DNA of 64,000 nt from CBFHSF01 sp965661055 (GCA_965661055.1 CBFICS010000010.1:1-64000), one strand, 5' to 3'. Shown: positions 34,860-45,093, numbered from the stretch's first letter. The notes: generated by a model from the sequence alone, not told the origin. Numbers and translations are program-made.

Positions 34860-36131
34860 ATGATTTACGCAAATGATCCTTCAAGAAAGTCGTGGATTTC
34901 TGTAGAAAACAAGAGCGATTTTCCTATTCAAAATATTCCTTTTGGAGTTTTTATTCCTTCTGATGACATCATTACCATTGGCACAAGAATTGGCGATACG
35001 GCAATTGATCTATCGGCATTGCACCAACTGGGCTACTTTGATGAATTAGAGTTGCCAATTGATGTGTTCTTACAAGATAACCTCAATGATTTTATCTCTT
35101 TAGGTAAACCTCATTGGAGATCTGTTAGAGATAGAATTGCAGAACTTTTTGATGTTAACAATCACGAACTTCAAGACCAAGCTGAACACAGAGAAAGGGT
35201 TCTTTTTCCAGTAAGTGAAGTTCAAATGCTGTTGCCGGTTTTCATTCAAGATTATACAGACTTCTACTCTTCTAGAGAACACGCCACTAACGTGGGAACC
35301 ATGTTTAGAGATCCTAATAATGCATTGCTTCCTAACTGGTTGCACATTCCCGTAGGATATCATGGAAGATCTTCTTCTATCATTGTTTCTGGCGAAGAAA
35401 TCAGAAGACCCAAAGGACAAACCAAAGCTAAGGATGCTGACAAACCCTCTTTTGGTCCTTCCAAGAAGTTAGATTTTGAACTTGAAATGGGATTCATCAC
35501 TACTGATGGTAAGCCATTAGGAGAGTCTATTTCTATTGAAGAAACCAAAGATTATATTTTTGGAATGGTAATCTTTAACGATTGGTCAGCAAGAGATATT
35601 CAGCAATGGGAGTACGTGCCATTAGGACCATTCTTAGCAAAAAACTTTGCTTCATCAATGTCTCCATGGGTTGTGACGATGGATGCTTTAGAGCCTTTCA
35701 GAGTAGAGGGTCCAACGCAAGAACCTGAGGTTCTTCCCTATTTAAAACAATCAGGTAAGCAGAATGTAGATATTAATTTAGAAGTGTACATAGCCGCTGA
35801 CGGTCATGAAGACTCCTTAATTTGTGAGAGTAACTACAAGCATATGTATTGGAGCATGGCACAACAACTTGCTCATCACACAGTAAATGGTTGTAATATT
35901 CACAGTGGTGATTTAATGGCGTCAGGAACCATTTCTGGCCCTACCCCTAACTCCTACGGTTCAATGCTTGAGTTGAGTTGGAACGGGACCAAGCCACTCA
36001 CCTTGACTTCTGGTGAACAACGCTCATTTATTGAAGACGGTGATACCGTTACCATGAAGGCTTATTCAGAGGCAAATGGTGTGAGAATCGGGTTTGGAGA
36101 AGTGAGAACCAAAGTGTTACCTTCTCTATAG
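34860..36131 (+). CDS. fahA: Fumarylacetoacetase
   Basis: 423 residues from the ATG at 34860, close to the 419 of the human enzyme. I chose it over the starts at 34803 and 34824 because the family begins about there (SDFPIQNIPFGVF) and a -7 box precedes it. Marks: DFYSSREHATNVGTMFRDPN, HIPVGYHGRSSSIIVSG and NDWSARDIQQWEYVPLGPF. It splits fumarylacetoacetate to fumarate and acetoacetate, the last step of tyrosine breakdown. No other gene of that pathway is in the window. The terminator is at 36146-36180. Confidence 0.97.
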   Translation: MIYANDPSRKSWISVENKSDFPIQNIPFGVFIPSDDIITIGTRIGDTAIDLSALHQLGYFDELELPIDVFLQDNLNDFISLGKPHWRSVRDRIAELFDVNNHELQDQAEHRERVLFPVSEVQMLLPVFIQDYTDFYSSREHATNVGTMFRDPNNALLPNWLHIPVGYHGRSSSIIVSGEEIRRPKGQTKAKDADKPSFGPSKKLDFELEMGFITTDGKPLGESISIEETKDYIFGMVIFNDWSARDIQQWEYVPLGPFLAKNFASSMSPWVVTMDALEPFRVEGPTQEPEVLPYLKQSGKQNVDINLEVYIAADGHEDSLICESNYKHMYWSMAQQLAHHTVNGCNIHSGDLMASGTISGPTPNSYGSMLELSWNGTKPLTLTSGEQRSFIEDGDTVTMKAYSEANGVRIGFGEVRTKVLPSL

Positions 36132-36145
36132 AAAATATTTTTTCT

Positions 36146-36180
36146 AAAAAAGCCCTTCCCACTCCAGGAAGGGCTTTTTT
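36146..36180 (+). terminator. Terminator of fahA
   Basis: A6GCCCTTCC pairs with GGAAGGGCT6 (36146-36159 with 36167-36180), 7-nt loop, followed by TTT. Confidence 0.9.
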
Positions 36181-36223
36181 TATGCCTTGTATTTACTACA
36201 TTTATAAAACAATATCGATTTTA

Positions 36224-38440
36224 ATGGAGACCAGCATAGACGTAGAACAAGAGAAGAAGGATATCATCAATAGATACCGAAGTCTTCTCAGATATATGGA
36301 GGGAAAGGCAGACACAAAGGACAAAGCTTTGGTAAGAAAAGCATTTGACCTTGCCCTTGATGCGCATAATGGTGTGCGTAGAAAGTCTGGCGAACCTTAT
36401 ATTCTTCATCCCATTGAAGTGGCCATAATTGTCGCTAAAGAAATAGGACTCGGACCTACGTCTATTGCCGCAGCCCTGCTTCACGATGTTGTAGAAGATT
36501 CTGACTATACATTAGAAGATATTGAAAGACTGTTCGGAGAGCACGTCGCAAGAATCATTGATGGATTGACCAAAATCTCCGGAGTTTTTGATCAGAATGT
36601 AAGTGTTCAGGCAGAAAACTTTAGAAAAATGCTATTAACCCTAAGCGATGACGTAAGGGTAATATTAATAAAGATATCCGATAGACTTCACAACATGAGG
36701 ACCATGGAGTCTATGCCTTCTCATAAGCAATTAAAAATTGCCTCAGAAACCCTGTTTATATACGCCCCCTTGGCTCATAGATTGGGTCTTTACAACATCA
36801 AAACAGAGCTAGAAGACCTAAGTTTAAAGTATACAGAACCTGAAGTATACAGAGATTTATCACTAAAAATTTCTGCCTCAAAAGCTGGAGAAATAAAATA
36901 CTTAAAGAGGTTCAGCAGTCGCATTAGAGATGCGATGAAAAAAGAAGGATTTGAGTTTTCTATTAAGGAAAGAACTAAGTCCATTTACTCTATAAGAAGA
37001 AAAATGGTAAACCAAGGGGTTTCATTTGATGAAGTTTTTGACAAGTTTGCCATTAGAATAATAATTGACTCACCCCCTGAAACGGAAAAGGCAGATTGTT
37101 GGAAAGCCTATTCTATCGTAACGGACTTTTATCGTCCAAATCCCGATAGACTGAGAGATTGGATCTCTTCACCTAAGTCTAACGGGTATGAATCTTTGCA
37201 CACGACCGTAATGGGACCTGAAGGACATTGGGTAGAGGTTCAAATTAGATCAAAGCGTATGGATGAGCTAGCAGAAAAAGGATACGCTGCTCACTGGAAA
37301 TACAAAGAGGACGCCTCAGGAGATGACAAGCTTGAGAAATGGATTACTCGCATTAGAGAAATGTTAGAGAATCCAGATCCAAATGCCGTAGACTTCATTG
37401 ATAGCTTTAAGCTCAATTTATTTAGTGATGAGATCTTCTTGTTTACTCCAGATGGTGACATGAAGATTTTGCCTAAAGGAGCATCACCCCTTGATTTCGC
37501 CTTTGAAATTCACTCCGAAATTGGGGTTCACACACTGGGTGCCAAGGTTAATGGAAAGCTTGTTCCGTTGAATTATAAATTAAAAAGTGGAGACCAGGTT
37601 GAAATACTGACAAGCCAAAAACAATTTCCGAAAGAAGATTGGTTAAACTATGTGGTAACCGCCAAGGCAAGAGGAAAGATAAAACAGTCGCTCAAGGATG
37701 AAATAAGACAAATAACTGATAAAGGGAAACACGAGTTAGAAAGGAAGTTAAACATCGTTAAGATGAAAATGACCGATTCTATCGTCCAAAAACTTATGGC
37801 TTACCTTAACCTAAGGACGCCACAAGAATTGTTTTTCAAGGTAGGTTCAGGTTTGGTTGACAATAAGGAAATTAAAGAGTTTGCTAAAGCCAACTCTGGG
37901 GGTATTTATAATTTCTTAAAAAGTAAACTAAAAAAGACTACTCAACCCATTGAAAAGCCTAAACAAATTGTCGATGGCTCAATACTCGTATTCGGAAACA
38001 ATGAAGAACCCCTAGATTATAAATTGTCTAAGTGCTGTAACCCCGTACCTGGAGATAATGTGTTTGGGTTTGTTACTTCTAATGAGGGAATAAAAGTTCA
38101 CCGCTATGATTGTCCAAATGCCATAGCCCTGCAGTCGAGATACGCTAATAGGACCATTAAAGCCAATTGGATACAATCTGATAGATCAAGCTTTATTGCC
38201 AATTTAACCATAAAGGGAATTGACACCATGGGACTGGTAAATCAAGTGACTCAAATCATTTCAAATGACCTTAATGTAAACATCCGGTCATTGAACATCA
38301 GTGGTGATCAAGGTGTTTTTGAAGGTCATATTACCGTTATGGTCCTCGACAAAAAGCACCTTACAAAAATCATGGACGAATTAAAAAGTGTTGAAGGAGT
38401 AACTTCAGTAGAAAGAAAAAAGAATTCAATGAAAAATTAA
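36224..38440 (+). CDS. Bifunctional (p)ppGpp synthetase/hydrolase, Rel/SpoT
   Basis: 738 residues from the ATG at 36224 (METSIDVEQ); the start 14 codons upstream lies next to the terminator. Order: HD hydrolase domain (HPIEVA, His87-Asp88 in LLHDVVED), synthetase domain (KSIYSIRRKM; SNGYESLHTTV near residue 320), TGS domain (about 400-460), a helical and zinc-finger region (SKCCNPVPGD) and a C-terminal ACT domain (about 660-735). The HD residues are intact, so hydrolysis is expected; the synthetase has Arg where YSIY is usual. It sets the stringent response. Convergent with queE by a 4-bp stop overlap. Confidence 0.95.
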   Translation: METSIDVEQEKKDIINRYRSLLRYMEGKADTKDKALVRKAFDLALDAHNGVRRKSGEPYILHPIEVAIIVAKEIGLGPTSIAAALLHDVVEDSDYTLEDIERLFGEHVARIIDGLTKISGVFDQNVSVQAENFRKMLLTLSDDVRVILIKISDRLHNMRTMESMPSHKQLKIASETLFIYAPLAHRLGLYNIKTELEDLSLKYTEPEVYRDLSLKISASKAGEIKYLKRFSSRIRDAMKKEGFEFSIKERTKSIYSIRRKMVNQGVSFDEVFDKFAIRIIIDSPPETEKADCWKAYSIVTDFYRPNPDRLRDWISSPKSNGYESLHTTVMGPEGHWVEVQIRSKRMDELAEKGYAAHWKYKEDASGDDKLEKWITRIREMLENPDPNAVDFIDSFKLNLFSDEIFLFTPDGDMKILPKGASPLDFAFEIHSEIGVHTLGAKVNGKLVPLNYKLKSGDQVEILTSQKQFPKEDWLNYVVTAKARGKIKQSLKDEIRQITDKGKHELERKLNIVKMKMTDSIVQKLMAYLNLRTPQELFFKVGSGLVDNKEIKEFAKANSGGIYNFLKSKLKKTTQPIEKPKQIVDGSILVFGNNEEPLDYKLSKCCNPVPGDNVFGFVTSNEGIKVHRYDCPNAIALQSRYANRTIKANWIQSDRSSFIANLTIKGIDTMGLVNQVTQIISNDLNVNIRSLNISGDQGVFEGHITVMVLDKKHLTKIMDELKSVEGVTSVERKKNSMKN

Positions 38441-39066
38441 GGAATATGAAGGTATTTATGAGTTTGTAATCCAATTTTCCATTGAGAATTTTGCATTATA
38501 TACTCAACCATATCTGGAATCATTATTTCTCTTTTTGACCATTCTGGCTGCAAGTACAACTCGCAATGACTTTTCACTTTTTTAGCATGGTTCTCTGCCC
38601 ACAGAAAGTCATTTTGGTTGTAAATAATCACCTTTAATTCATCTGCCATATGGTAGATTTCATCTAAAGGAGGCATGTTCTTTTTAGGAGAGAGACAAAC
38701 CCAATCGATGTTTCCAGAAAAAGGATAGGCACCAGAGGTTTCTAAATGAATGGTAAAGCCGTTTTCTTTGAGTTTTGTAGTAAGGGGTTCAAGATTCCAC
38801 ATGAGTGGCTCTCCTCCTGTAATAACAATGGTTCTAGAATATTTTTTTGCCTCTTCTACAATGTCATCTATGTGTGTAGGCGGATGAATATCTGGGTTCC
38901 AGCTTTCTTTAACATCACACCAATGACAGCCAACATCACAACCTCCAATTCTAATGAAATAGGCCGCTGTTCCTGTATGTTTACCTTCTCCTTGCAAGGT
39001 GTAAAAGGCTTCCATTAAAGGTAAAACTTCGCCCTTTTTTACTAGTTCATCCGTCTTTTCATTCAT
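38437..39066 (-). CDS. queE: 7-carboxy-7-deazaguanine synthase
   Basis: 209 residues from the ATG at 39066 (MNEKTDEL); a -7 box 5 nt upstream supports this start over the one 20 codons earlier. Radical-SAM cysteines are in GGCDVGCHWCD (CX3CX2C). Marks at the start of the family: EAFYTLQGEGKHTGTAAYFI and the GGEPL motif (VITGGEPLMWN). It converts CPH4 to CDG in queuosine synthesis. The other que genes are not in the window. The message is probably leaderless. Confidence 0.95.
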   Translation of the reverse strand: MNEKTDELVKKGEVLPLMEAFYTLQGEGKHTGTAAYFIRIGGCDVGCHWCDVKESWNPDIHPPTHIDDIVEEAKKYSRTIVITGGEPLMWNLEPLTTKLKENGFTIHLETSGAYPFSGNIDWVCLSPKKNMPPLDEIYHMADELKVIIYNQNDFLWAENHAKKVKSHCELYLQPEWSKREIMIPDMVEYIMQNSQWKIGLQTHKYLHIP

Positions 39067-39071
39067 GGGTA

Positions 39072-39079
39072 CAAAGGTA
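39072..39079 (-). promoter_or_regulatory. -7 box of queE, 5 nt from ATG
   Basis: Minus strand TACCTTTG-TACCC-ATG, an exact TANNTTTG box. TTTG lies 23 nt upstream of it, a possible -33. Confidence 0.55.
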
Positions 39080-39198
39080 GAATCAAAACTGAAATTTTCT
39101 TCCAAAAAAAGAAAAAATAACACCAATCATCTTATATTGCAACAAAGGAAAATTTGATAGTCTATATTGAGATGCTCAAATAACCACCACAAATTGAT

Positions 39199-39585
39199 AT
39201 GAACTCCACAATAGTTATTATTGACGATGATTTCATTTCTCAATTCACTACCAAGCGATTTATTGAGAAATATGAGATTTCTGATAGTGTGATGACTTTT
39301 TCTAATGGTCAAGAAGCCTTAAATCACTTTTCTGACGAGGCTAATAAACCATTTCCTAATACCCTTTTACTCGATTTAAACATGCCCGTCTTAGATGGCT
39401 GGGGCTTTTTAGCGGAAGTTTCTAAATTGGAAGAGCTGTATTCAAATTTAAATGTCTTTATAATGACCAGTTCAGTTTCTGAAAAAGACATCCATTTGAG
39501 TAAGCAATACTCTTGCGTTAAAGGCTATTTTGTAAAACCAGTTTCTAAAGAAAATTTAGAAAAACTAAGGGACTTCGTTAAGTAA
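39199..39585 (+). CDS. Single-domain response regulator
   Basis: 128 residues, receiver only. Acidic pocket IIDDD near the start, phospho-Asp D59 (LLLDLNMP), Thr-Ser (IMTSSV) and Lys (YFVKPVS). No output domain. Such proteins pass phosphate or bind kinases and motility machinery. There is no kinase gene next to it. It is divergent from queE, with 130 bp between them. Partner unknown. Confidence 0.9.
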   Translation: MNSTIVIIDDDFISQFTTKRFIEKYEISDSVMTFSNGQEALNHFSDEANKPFPNTLLLDLNMPVLDGWGFLAEVSKLEELYSNLNVFIMTSSVSEKDIHLSKQYSCVKGYFVKPVSKENLEKLRDFVK

Positions 39586-39734
39586 AAATTAAGTCCACAT
39601 TTTCCAACTCTTTTTTGATTACTTAAAGTTTACACCCTTTTTTTTCTTTATTAAACAACCAATAATAAGGACGTAACCTTTTGTATCGCAAAGCTTTATT
39701 CCTTTGTAGCGTAAAAATCAAAAAACAACCTACA

Positions 39735-40085
39735 ATGAAAAAGTTAATCTTTGCTGCCCTAGTTTTTATGAGTATTTCTGGCTTTTCTCATGGTGATGAG
39801 AAAACAAGTGCAAAACCCATCCCTGTAGTTTCTCATCAATCAATTCTCAATCAATTCAGTGATTTGTTCAAAGAAGGAGATGCTGCAATTTTACAGGGAT
39901 ACATTACAAACTCCTTCACCTTGATCTTACATGTAAATGAAAGAGGTGTTTTAGAGCTTGATAATGTTATGTCTGAAAATCCTAAGCTTATTAATTATGC
40001 TACAGAGGCTTACAAAAACGAAGAAATTAAATTAGATTCAACTTTCGTTGGAGAGAAACTAGTCTATACTTTTAAAATAAACTAG
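39735..40085 (+). CDS. Small secreted protein of unknown function
   Basis: 116 residues. I start at the ATG at 39735 ([20 protein letters not shown]), a signal peptide; an in-frame TTG 18 codons upstream is unlikely. The mature part holds a helix ([15 protein letters not shown]) and strands ([18 protein letters not shown], then [10 protein letters not shown]) with an aspect of a small alpha/beta fold. The family is not recognised. Its stop overlaps folD by 4 bp in the convergent direction (CTAG). It is 149 nt after the receiver gene. Confidence 0.7.
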   Translation: MKKLIFAALVFMSISGFSHGDEKTSAKPIPVVSHQSILNQFSDLFKEGDAAILQGYITNSFTLILHVNERGVLELDNVMSENPKLINYATEAYKNEEIKLDSTFVGEKLVYTFKIN

Positions 40086-40975
40086 TCCATCATTTGATTT
40101 CTAACCTTGTAAGCCCTAACCGTATTTTTAAGTAACATGGCACGGGTCATGGGACCTACACCCCCAGGAACAGGAGTAATGTAAGAGGCCTTTGGGCCTA
40201 CCTCATTAAAGTTTACATCACCCAAAAGTCTAAATCCAGACTTCTTTGATGAATCATCTACTCTTGTAATTCCCACATCAATCACTACTGCACCTTCTTT
40301 TACCATATCAGCTGAAACAAACTCGGCTTTACCCAAGGCTACAATTAATATATCTGCAGTCTTAGCAATCTCTTTTAAGTTTTGTGTCCTACTATGCGTA
40401 AGGGTAACCGTTGCATTTCCAGGATTGGCATTTCTTGCCATTAATACAGAAACAGGAGAACCTACAATATGAGAGCGACCTATTACCACACAGTGTTTTC
40501 CACTGGTTTCTATTTGGTATCTATCTAAAAGCTCAATGATTCCGTAAGGAGTAGCAGGAATAAAGGTATCTAGGTTTAACAACATCTTTCCTACACTTGC
40601 GGGATGAAATCCATCAACATCTTTATTAGGATCAATGGCTTCGATCACCTTTTGTTCGTCAATGTGCTTTGGAAGGGGCAGCTGAACAATAAAACCGTCT
40701 AAGTCTTCTTGACGGTTTAGTTCATCAACTTTTTGTAAAAGCTCTTCTTGTGAAATGGTCTCTGGCAACTCAATTAAGCTTGACTGAAATCCAACTTGCG
40801 CACAATCTTTAACCTTGGCATTAACATAGGTCATGCTTGCCCCGTCAGAACCTACTAAAACAGCCGCTAAATGTGGAGTTTTTTTACCTTGAGAAATCAA
40901 TTGGTCAACCCAAACCTTAATCTCTTCTTTGATTTGTTTACTTGTGGTGTTTCCGTTGAGGATGTTATCAGCCAT
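40082..40975 (-). CDS. folD: Methylene-THF dehydrogenase/cyclohydrolase
   Basis: 297 residues, full length. Marks: [20 protein letters not shown] (with the catalytic Lys in YVNAKVK), [17 protein letters not shown]-like [25 protein letters not shown] (cofactor) and [15 protein letters not shown] at the end. It oxidises methylene-THF to methenyl-THF and opens it to formyl-THF. It lies 10 nt after ffh on the same strand, so both share a transcript. Confidence 0.98.
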   Translation of the reverse strand: MADNILNGNTTSKQIKEEIKVWVDQLISQGKKTPHLAAVLVGSDGASMTYVNAKVKDCAQVGFQSSLIELPETISQEELLQKVDELNRQEDLDGFIVQLPLPKHIDEQKVIEAIDPNKDVDGFHPASVGKMLLNLDTFIPATPYGIIELLDRYQIETSGKHCVVIGRSHIVGSPVSVLMARNANPGNATVTLTHSRTQNLKEIAKTADILIVALGKAEFVSADMVKEGAVVIDVGITRVDDSSKKSGFRLLGDVNFNEVGPKASYITPVPGGVGPMTRAMLLKNTVRAYKVRNQMMD

Positions 40976-40985
40976 AATCTATTTT

Positions 40986-42317
40986 TTAGCGCATGCCACG
41001 CATCATTCCCATTAAGTTTCTCTTACCTCCACTGCCCTGCATCATCTTCATCATTTTTGACATGTCGTCAAATTGCTTTAAAAGCTTATTTACCTCTTGA
41101 ATGGTAGTTCCTGAGCCTGTAGCAATTCTCTTTCGGCGGCTACCGTTTATCAGCTTAGGGTTTGATCTTTCTTCAAGAGTCATCGAATGAATCATGGCCT
41201 CAATGTGCTTAAAGGCATCGTCATCAATATCTATGTTCTTTAAAGCCTTACCCATTCCTGGAATCATTCCCATAAGGTCCTTCATATTACCCATCTTCTT
41301 TATTTGGGCAATCTGATCAATAAAGTCATTGAAGTCAAATGAGTTAGTGGCAATTTTCTTCTGAATCTTTCTAGCGTTTTCCTCATCAAACTGCTCTTGA
41401 GCACGTTCAACCAAAGAAACTACGTCACCCATTCCTAAAATTCTATCGGCCATTCTATCTGGATAGAAAACATCAAGTGCTTCTACCTTCTCTCCTGTAC
41501 CAATAAACTTAATGGGTTTATTGACAATACTCTTAATCGTAAGAGCCGCTCCACCACGAGTGTCACCGTCTAATTTGGTAAGAACAACCCCATCGTAGTC
41601 TAATACATCATTAAAGGCCTTTGCCGTATTTACAGCGTCTTGCCCTGTCATTGAATCTACTACAAAAAGGGTTTCTGAAGGAGTAATCGCCTTGTGAACA
41701 TTAGATATTTCAGACATCATTTGCTCATCAATCGCTAAACGACCCGCGGTATCTACTATAACTACGTTAAACCCGTTACTTTTAGCGTGATCAACCCCGC
41801 GCTTAGCAATTTCAACCGGATCCGTTGACCCATCTATGCTAAACACTTCTACTTGAATTTGTTCTCCAAGTACTTTTAACTGGTCAATGGCCGCAGGACG
41901 ATAAACGTCACCTGCTACCAACAATACTTTTTTAGTTTTTTTGCGCTTAAGGTAATTCGCAAACTTGGCAGAAAAAGTAGTTTTACCTGATCCTTGAAGT
42001 CCGGCAATTAACACAACTGCCGGTGAACCTTGTAGATTGACCTCGCTCGCTTCACCTCCCATTAAAGAGGCCATCTCATCACGAACAATCTTGGTCATTA
42101 ATTGCCCTGGTTTCAAGGTTGTTAAAACCTCTGAACCCAATGCTTTTTCTTTTACGGCATCAGTAAATGATTTAGCGATTTTATAAGAAACGTCGGCATC
42201 TAACAATGCTCTTCTAATCTCTTTTACAGACTCTGCAACGTTGATTTCACTAATCTTGTTACGTCCTTTTAAAATATGAAACGCCTTATCTAACTTATCG
42301 CTTAAATTATCAAACAT
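40986..42317 (-). CDS. ffh: Signal recognition particle protein Ffh
   Basis: 443 residues. N domain (about 1-85), GTPase with G1 GLQGSGKTT, VDTAGRLAID and TKLDGDTRGGAAL; then a Met-rich M domain (about 300-440) with RRKRIATGSGTTIQEVNKLL, which binds 4.5S RNA and signal sequences, and a Met-rich tail (MMKMMQGSGG). It delivers nascent membrane proteins to FtsY. A TACCTTTA box at 42340-42347 may be its promoter. Confidence 0.98.
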   Translation of the reverse strand: MFDNLSDKLDKAFHILKGRNKISEINVAESVKEIRRALLDADVSYKIAKSFTDAVKEKALGSEVLTTLKPGQLMTKIVRDEMASLMGGEASEVNLQGSPAVVLIAGLQGSGKTTFSAKFANYLKRKKTKKVLLVAGDVYRPAAIDQLKVLGEQIQVEVFSIDGSTDPVEIAKRGVDHAKSNGFNVVIVDTAGRLAIDEQMMSEISNVHKAITPSETLFVVDSMTGQDAVNTAKAFNDVLDYDGVVLTKLDGDTRGGAALTIKSIVNKPIKFIGTGEKVEALDVFYPDRMADRILGMGDVVSLVERAQEQFDEENARKIQKKIATNSFDFNDFIDQIAQIKKMGNMKDLMGMIPGMGKALKNIDIDDDAFKHIEAMIHSMTLEERSNPKLINGSRRKRIATGSGTTIQEVNKLLKQFDDMSKMMKMMQGSGGKRNLMGMMRGMR

Positions 42318-42339
42318 TCTTCTACTTTTTTATCAATTG

Positions 42340-42347
42340 TAAAGGTA
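42340..42347 (-). promoter_or_regulatory. Possible -7 box of ffh
   Basis: Minus strand TACCTTTA, one base from TANNTTTG, 22 nt before the ffh ATG, in the 35-bp gap after argS. Confidence 0.35.
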
Positions 42348-42352
42348 CAATA

Positions 42353-44128
42353 TTACATTCTTTCTGGCGACTCAATACCCAAAGTACCCATTCCGGTATT
42401 GATGGTCTCTCTAACCACTTTAGAGAGTTTTAGCCTTGCGGCAATGGTGATGTCATCACCTGCATTTAAAATGCTATTGTTCTGGTAAAATCCATTGTAT
42501 TCTTTTACCAAGTCATATATGTAGTTAGCGACTATCGCCGGACTTTGATTCTCCGCGGCACTTTGTATGACCTCAGGGAATTTTGACAAGGTAATCACAA
42601 CAGCTGTTTCATCGTCAGAAAACTCATACCCCTGAGTATCTATGGCCAAGTATTCTGAACCTTTTCTTTCTAAACTGCTAATTCTAGCGTGAGTGTATTG
42701 AATAAACGGACCCGTATTCCCATTAAAATCAATAGATTCTTCTGGGTTAAACATCATTCTTTTCTTAGGATCTACTTTTAGCATAAAGTACTTCAAAGCT
42801 CCCATACCAATGGTGTGATACAGTTTTTGCTTTTCTTCTTCTGAATGTCCGTCAAGCTTACCCAACTCTTCTGAAATGCTTTTTGAGGTTTCTACCATTT
42901 CCTCCATCAAATCATCGGCATCCACTACGGTACCTTCTCTAGACTTCATTTTTCCGGTGGGTAAGTCTACCATTCCGTAGCTAAGGTGATGCAGGTTCGA
43001 CGCCCAAGAATACCCTAATTTTTCAAGGATTAAAAACAAAACCTTAAAGTGGTAATCTTGTTCATTTCCAACAACATAAGTTAGTTCACTTATAGTGAAA
43101 TCTTTAAACCTTTGAATAGCTGTGCCAATGTCTTGAGTCATGTATACTGAGGTTCCATCAGCTCTAAGTACAAGCTTTTCATCCAGCCCATCGGCGGTAA
43201 GGTCAATCCAAACAGAACCATCGTCCTTTTTGTAAAAAACTCCTTTTGCCAATCCTGCCTCTACGTCGTTCTTACCCAAAATATAGGTTTCACTTTCGTA
43301 GTAGTTTTTATCAAAGGTTACCCCTAGTGTTTTATACGTTTGGTCAAAACCGGCGTAAACCCAATTGTTCATGGTTTTCCAAAGAGAAACAACCTCTTCG
43401 TCGCCAGCCTCCCATTTTCTTAGCATTTCTTGTGCCGCAAGCATAGAAGGAGCTTCCTTCTCCGCTTGTTTTTTCTCCATTCCCTTAGAAACGAGTTCTT
43501 CTATCTCTGCCTTATAAGTTTTATCAAATTCAACGTAGTATTTACCAACTAGTTTATCGCCCTTAAGCCCCGTTGATTCTGGAGTTTCACCATTACCAAA
43601 TGCTTGCCATGCGTACATGGACTTACAGATGTGAATTCCTCTGTCGTTGATTATCTGAACTTTTACAACTTTCTTACCGGCAGCCTCTTTAATTTTACTT
43701 ACAGAATATCCTAATAAGTTATTTCTGATATGCCCTAAGTGTAAAGGTTTATTGGTGTTAGGCGATGAGTATTCAACCATTACCATTTCACTAGCTTCCG
43801 TGGCAGGAACTACCCCGTACTGGTCTTCAAGCATGGTAGAATTGAATAAGTCTGTCCAATATGAATTGCTTATTTCAATGTTTAAAAACCCTTTAACCAC
43901 ATTGAAGCCTTTAACCTCTTCAATGGCTTCACAGAGTAAATCGCCTAGTTGGTGAGCCGTATCTTCAAGGCTTTTCTTTGAAAACCTTACAAAGGGAAAT
44001 ACCACCAATGTAAATTGTCCTGCAAACTCTTTTCTGGTTTCTTGAAAATCAACTTTCTCAATACCGCATTGGTATTGATTGTTTAATATCTCAATGGTTT
44101 TTGAAGTCAGTTTATCGATCAGCTTCAT
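42353..44128 (-). CDS. argS: Arginyl-tRNA synthetase
   Basis: 591 residues. Class I marks: SSPNTNKPLHLGHIRNNLLG (HIGH motif as HLGH), GKMKSREGT near the KMSKS loop, and the N-terminal Add-1-like domain. The C-terminal anticodon domain ends ESPERM, like the family's usual E-RM end. It charges tRNA-Arg. It overlaps the arginase gene by 4 bp, an unusual pairing of a gene that uses arginine for translation with one that degrades it. Confidence 0.97.
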   Translation of the reverse strand: MKLIDKLTSKTIEILNNQYQCGIEKVDFQETRKEFAGQFTLVVFPFVRFSKKSLEDTAHQLGDLLCEAIEEVKGFNVVKGFLNIEISNSYWTDLFNSTMLEDQYGVVPATEASEMVMVEYSSPNTNKPLHLGHIRNNLLGYSVSKIKEAAGKKVVKVQIINDRGIHICKSMYAWQAFGNGETPESTGLKGDKLVGKYYVEFDKTYKAEIEELVSKGMEKKQAEKEAPSMLAAQEMLRKWEAGDEEVVSLWKTMNNWVYAGFDQTYKTLGVTFDKNYYESETYILGKNDVEAGLAKGVFYKKDDGSVWIDLTADGLDEKLVLRADGTSVYMTQDIGTAIQRFKDFTISELTYVVGNEQDYHFKVLFLILEKLGYSWASNLHHLSYGMVDLPTGKMKSREGTVVDADDLMEEMVETSKSISEELGKLDGHSEEEKQKLYHTIGMGALKYFMLKVDPKKRMMFNPEESIDFNGNTGPFIQYTHARISSLERKGSEYLAIDTQGYEFSDDETAVVITLSKFPEVIQSAAENQSPAIVANYIYDLVKEYNGFYQNNSILNAGDDITIAARLKLSKVVRETINTGMGTLGIESPERM

Positions 44129-45066
44129 TTTCCGTTTGTTTCTAGTTGTTTAACCACTTGGTCTAAAATTACAATAGAGGTCTCTGCCATGGCGTTTCCC
44201 TTGTCATCTAACAATGGATTTATCTCTGTGATCTCCATGGCTACAAGGTTTTCTCTTTGACTGAAACCAAGTAGTAATTCGGTAGCCTCCTCTGGGGTAA
44301 TTCCGTTCTCAACGGGAGTACCCGTACCTCTACTTACACTAGGGTCCATAGAGTCTACGTCAAACGATACGTAAAGAATATCACAGTCTTTTAAATGGTT
44401 CAACGATTTTTCAAGAATGGCTGCCGTTCCTTCGCTTCTTAGTTGCTCAACGGTGAAGTTTGGAATATTATGTCTCTTCATGAGCTCGTCTTCGGGGCTT
44501 TCTGTATCTCTAACCCCAATAAAAACAAGGTCTGAATGTTTGATTCTTGGTTGATTACCCTTCAGCTCGCTCCAAGCTTGAAGAGTCTCTGGCTTGGGCT
44601 CGTTTACTTTGCACTCAATGTTATCTTCAGATAGTGCGGTAGCTAGGGGCATTCCGTGAACATTTCCCGTAGGACTAGTATATGGCGAATGTAAATCAGC
44701 ATGAGCGTCTATCCATACAACCCCTAACCTCTTGTCTGGAAACTGCTTTTTAATCCCAGCAATGGTACCTCCACCATTACTGTGATCTCCCGATATCACA
44801 AAAGGAAATTGTCCTTTTTTATATACAGATTGCATTCCTTTAGAAATCTTAGAATACATATCAACAATACCCTCAACCCTAATGGCGGTAGGAAGCTCAA
44901 CTTCTTCAGATAATAATTCGTTTTGCTCTTCTACATCTACTACCCCTCTTTTGTCAAAGAGATCATAACCAAGTTTGTAAGAAGCTATTCGCAACGCATC
45001 ATACCCTAAACTTGCCCCTCTAGTACCTGCGCCTAGCTCAGACATTACTTTTACAAAGTGAACCAT
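44125..45066 (-). CDS. Arginase family ureohydrolase, probable arginase
   Basis: 313 residues from the ATG at 45066 (MVHFVKVMSELGAGTRGASL); 10 further codons upstream are unlikely. Manganese ligands are all present: His in SGDHSNGGGT; Asp, His, Asp in WIDAHADLHSP; Asp, Asp in VSFDVDSMDP. TSPTGNVHGMPLA follows arginases (TSGNLHG) rather than agmatinases. It would split arginine to ornithine and urea. It is followed by argS with a 4-bp overlap. A -7 box is at 45086-45093. Confidence 0.9.
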   Translation of the reverse strand: MVHFVKVMSELGAGTRGASLGYDALRIASYKLGYDLFDKRGVVDVEEQNELLSEEVELPTAIRVEGIVDMYSKISKGMQSVYKKGQFPFVISGDHSNGGGTIAGIKKQFPDKRLGVVWIDAHADLHSPYTSPTGNVHGMPLATALSEDNIECKVNEPKPETLQAWSELKGNQPRIKHSDLVFIGVRDTESPEDELMKRHNIPNFTVEQLRSEGTAAILEKSLNHLKDCDILYVSFDVDSMDPSVSRGTGTPVENGITPEEATELLLGFSQRENLVAMEITEINPLLDDKGNAMAETSIVILDQVVKQLETNGK

Positions 45067-45085
45067 AAAGTGATTTTTATTGCTG

Positions 45086-45093
45086 CAAAAATA
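45086..45093 (-). promoter_or_regulatory. -7 promoter box of the arginase-argS operon
   Basis: Minus strand TATTTTTG, exact TANNTTTG, 19 nt before the ATG at 45066. Confidence 0.5.
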
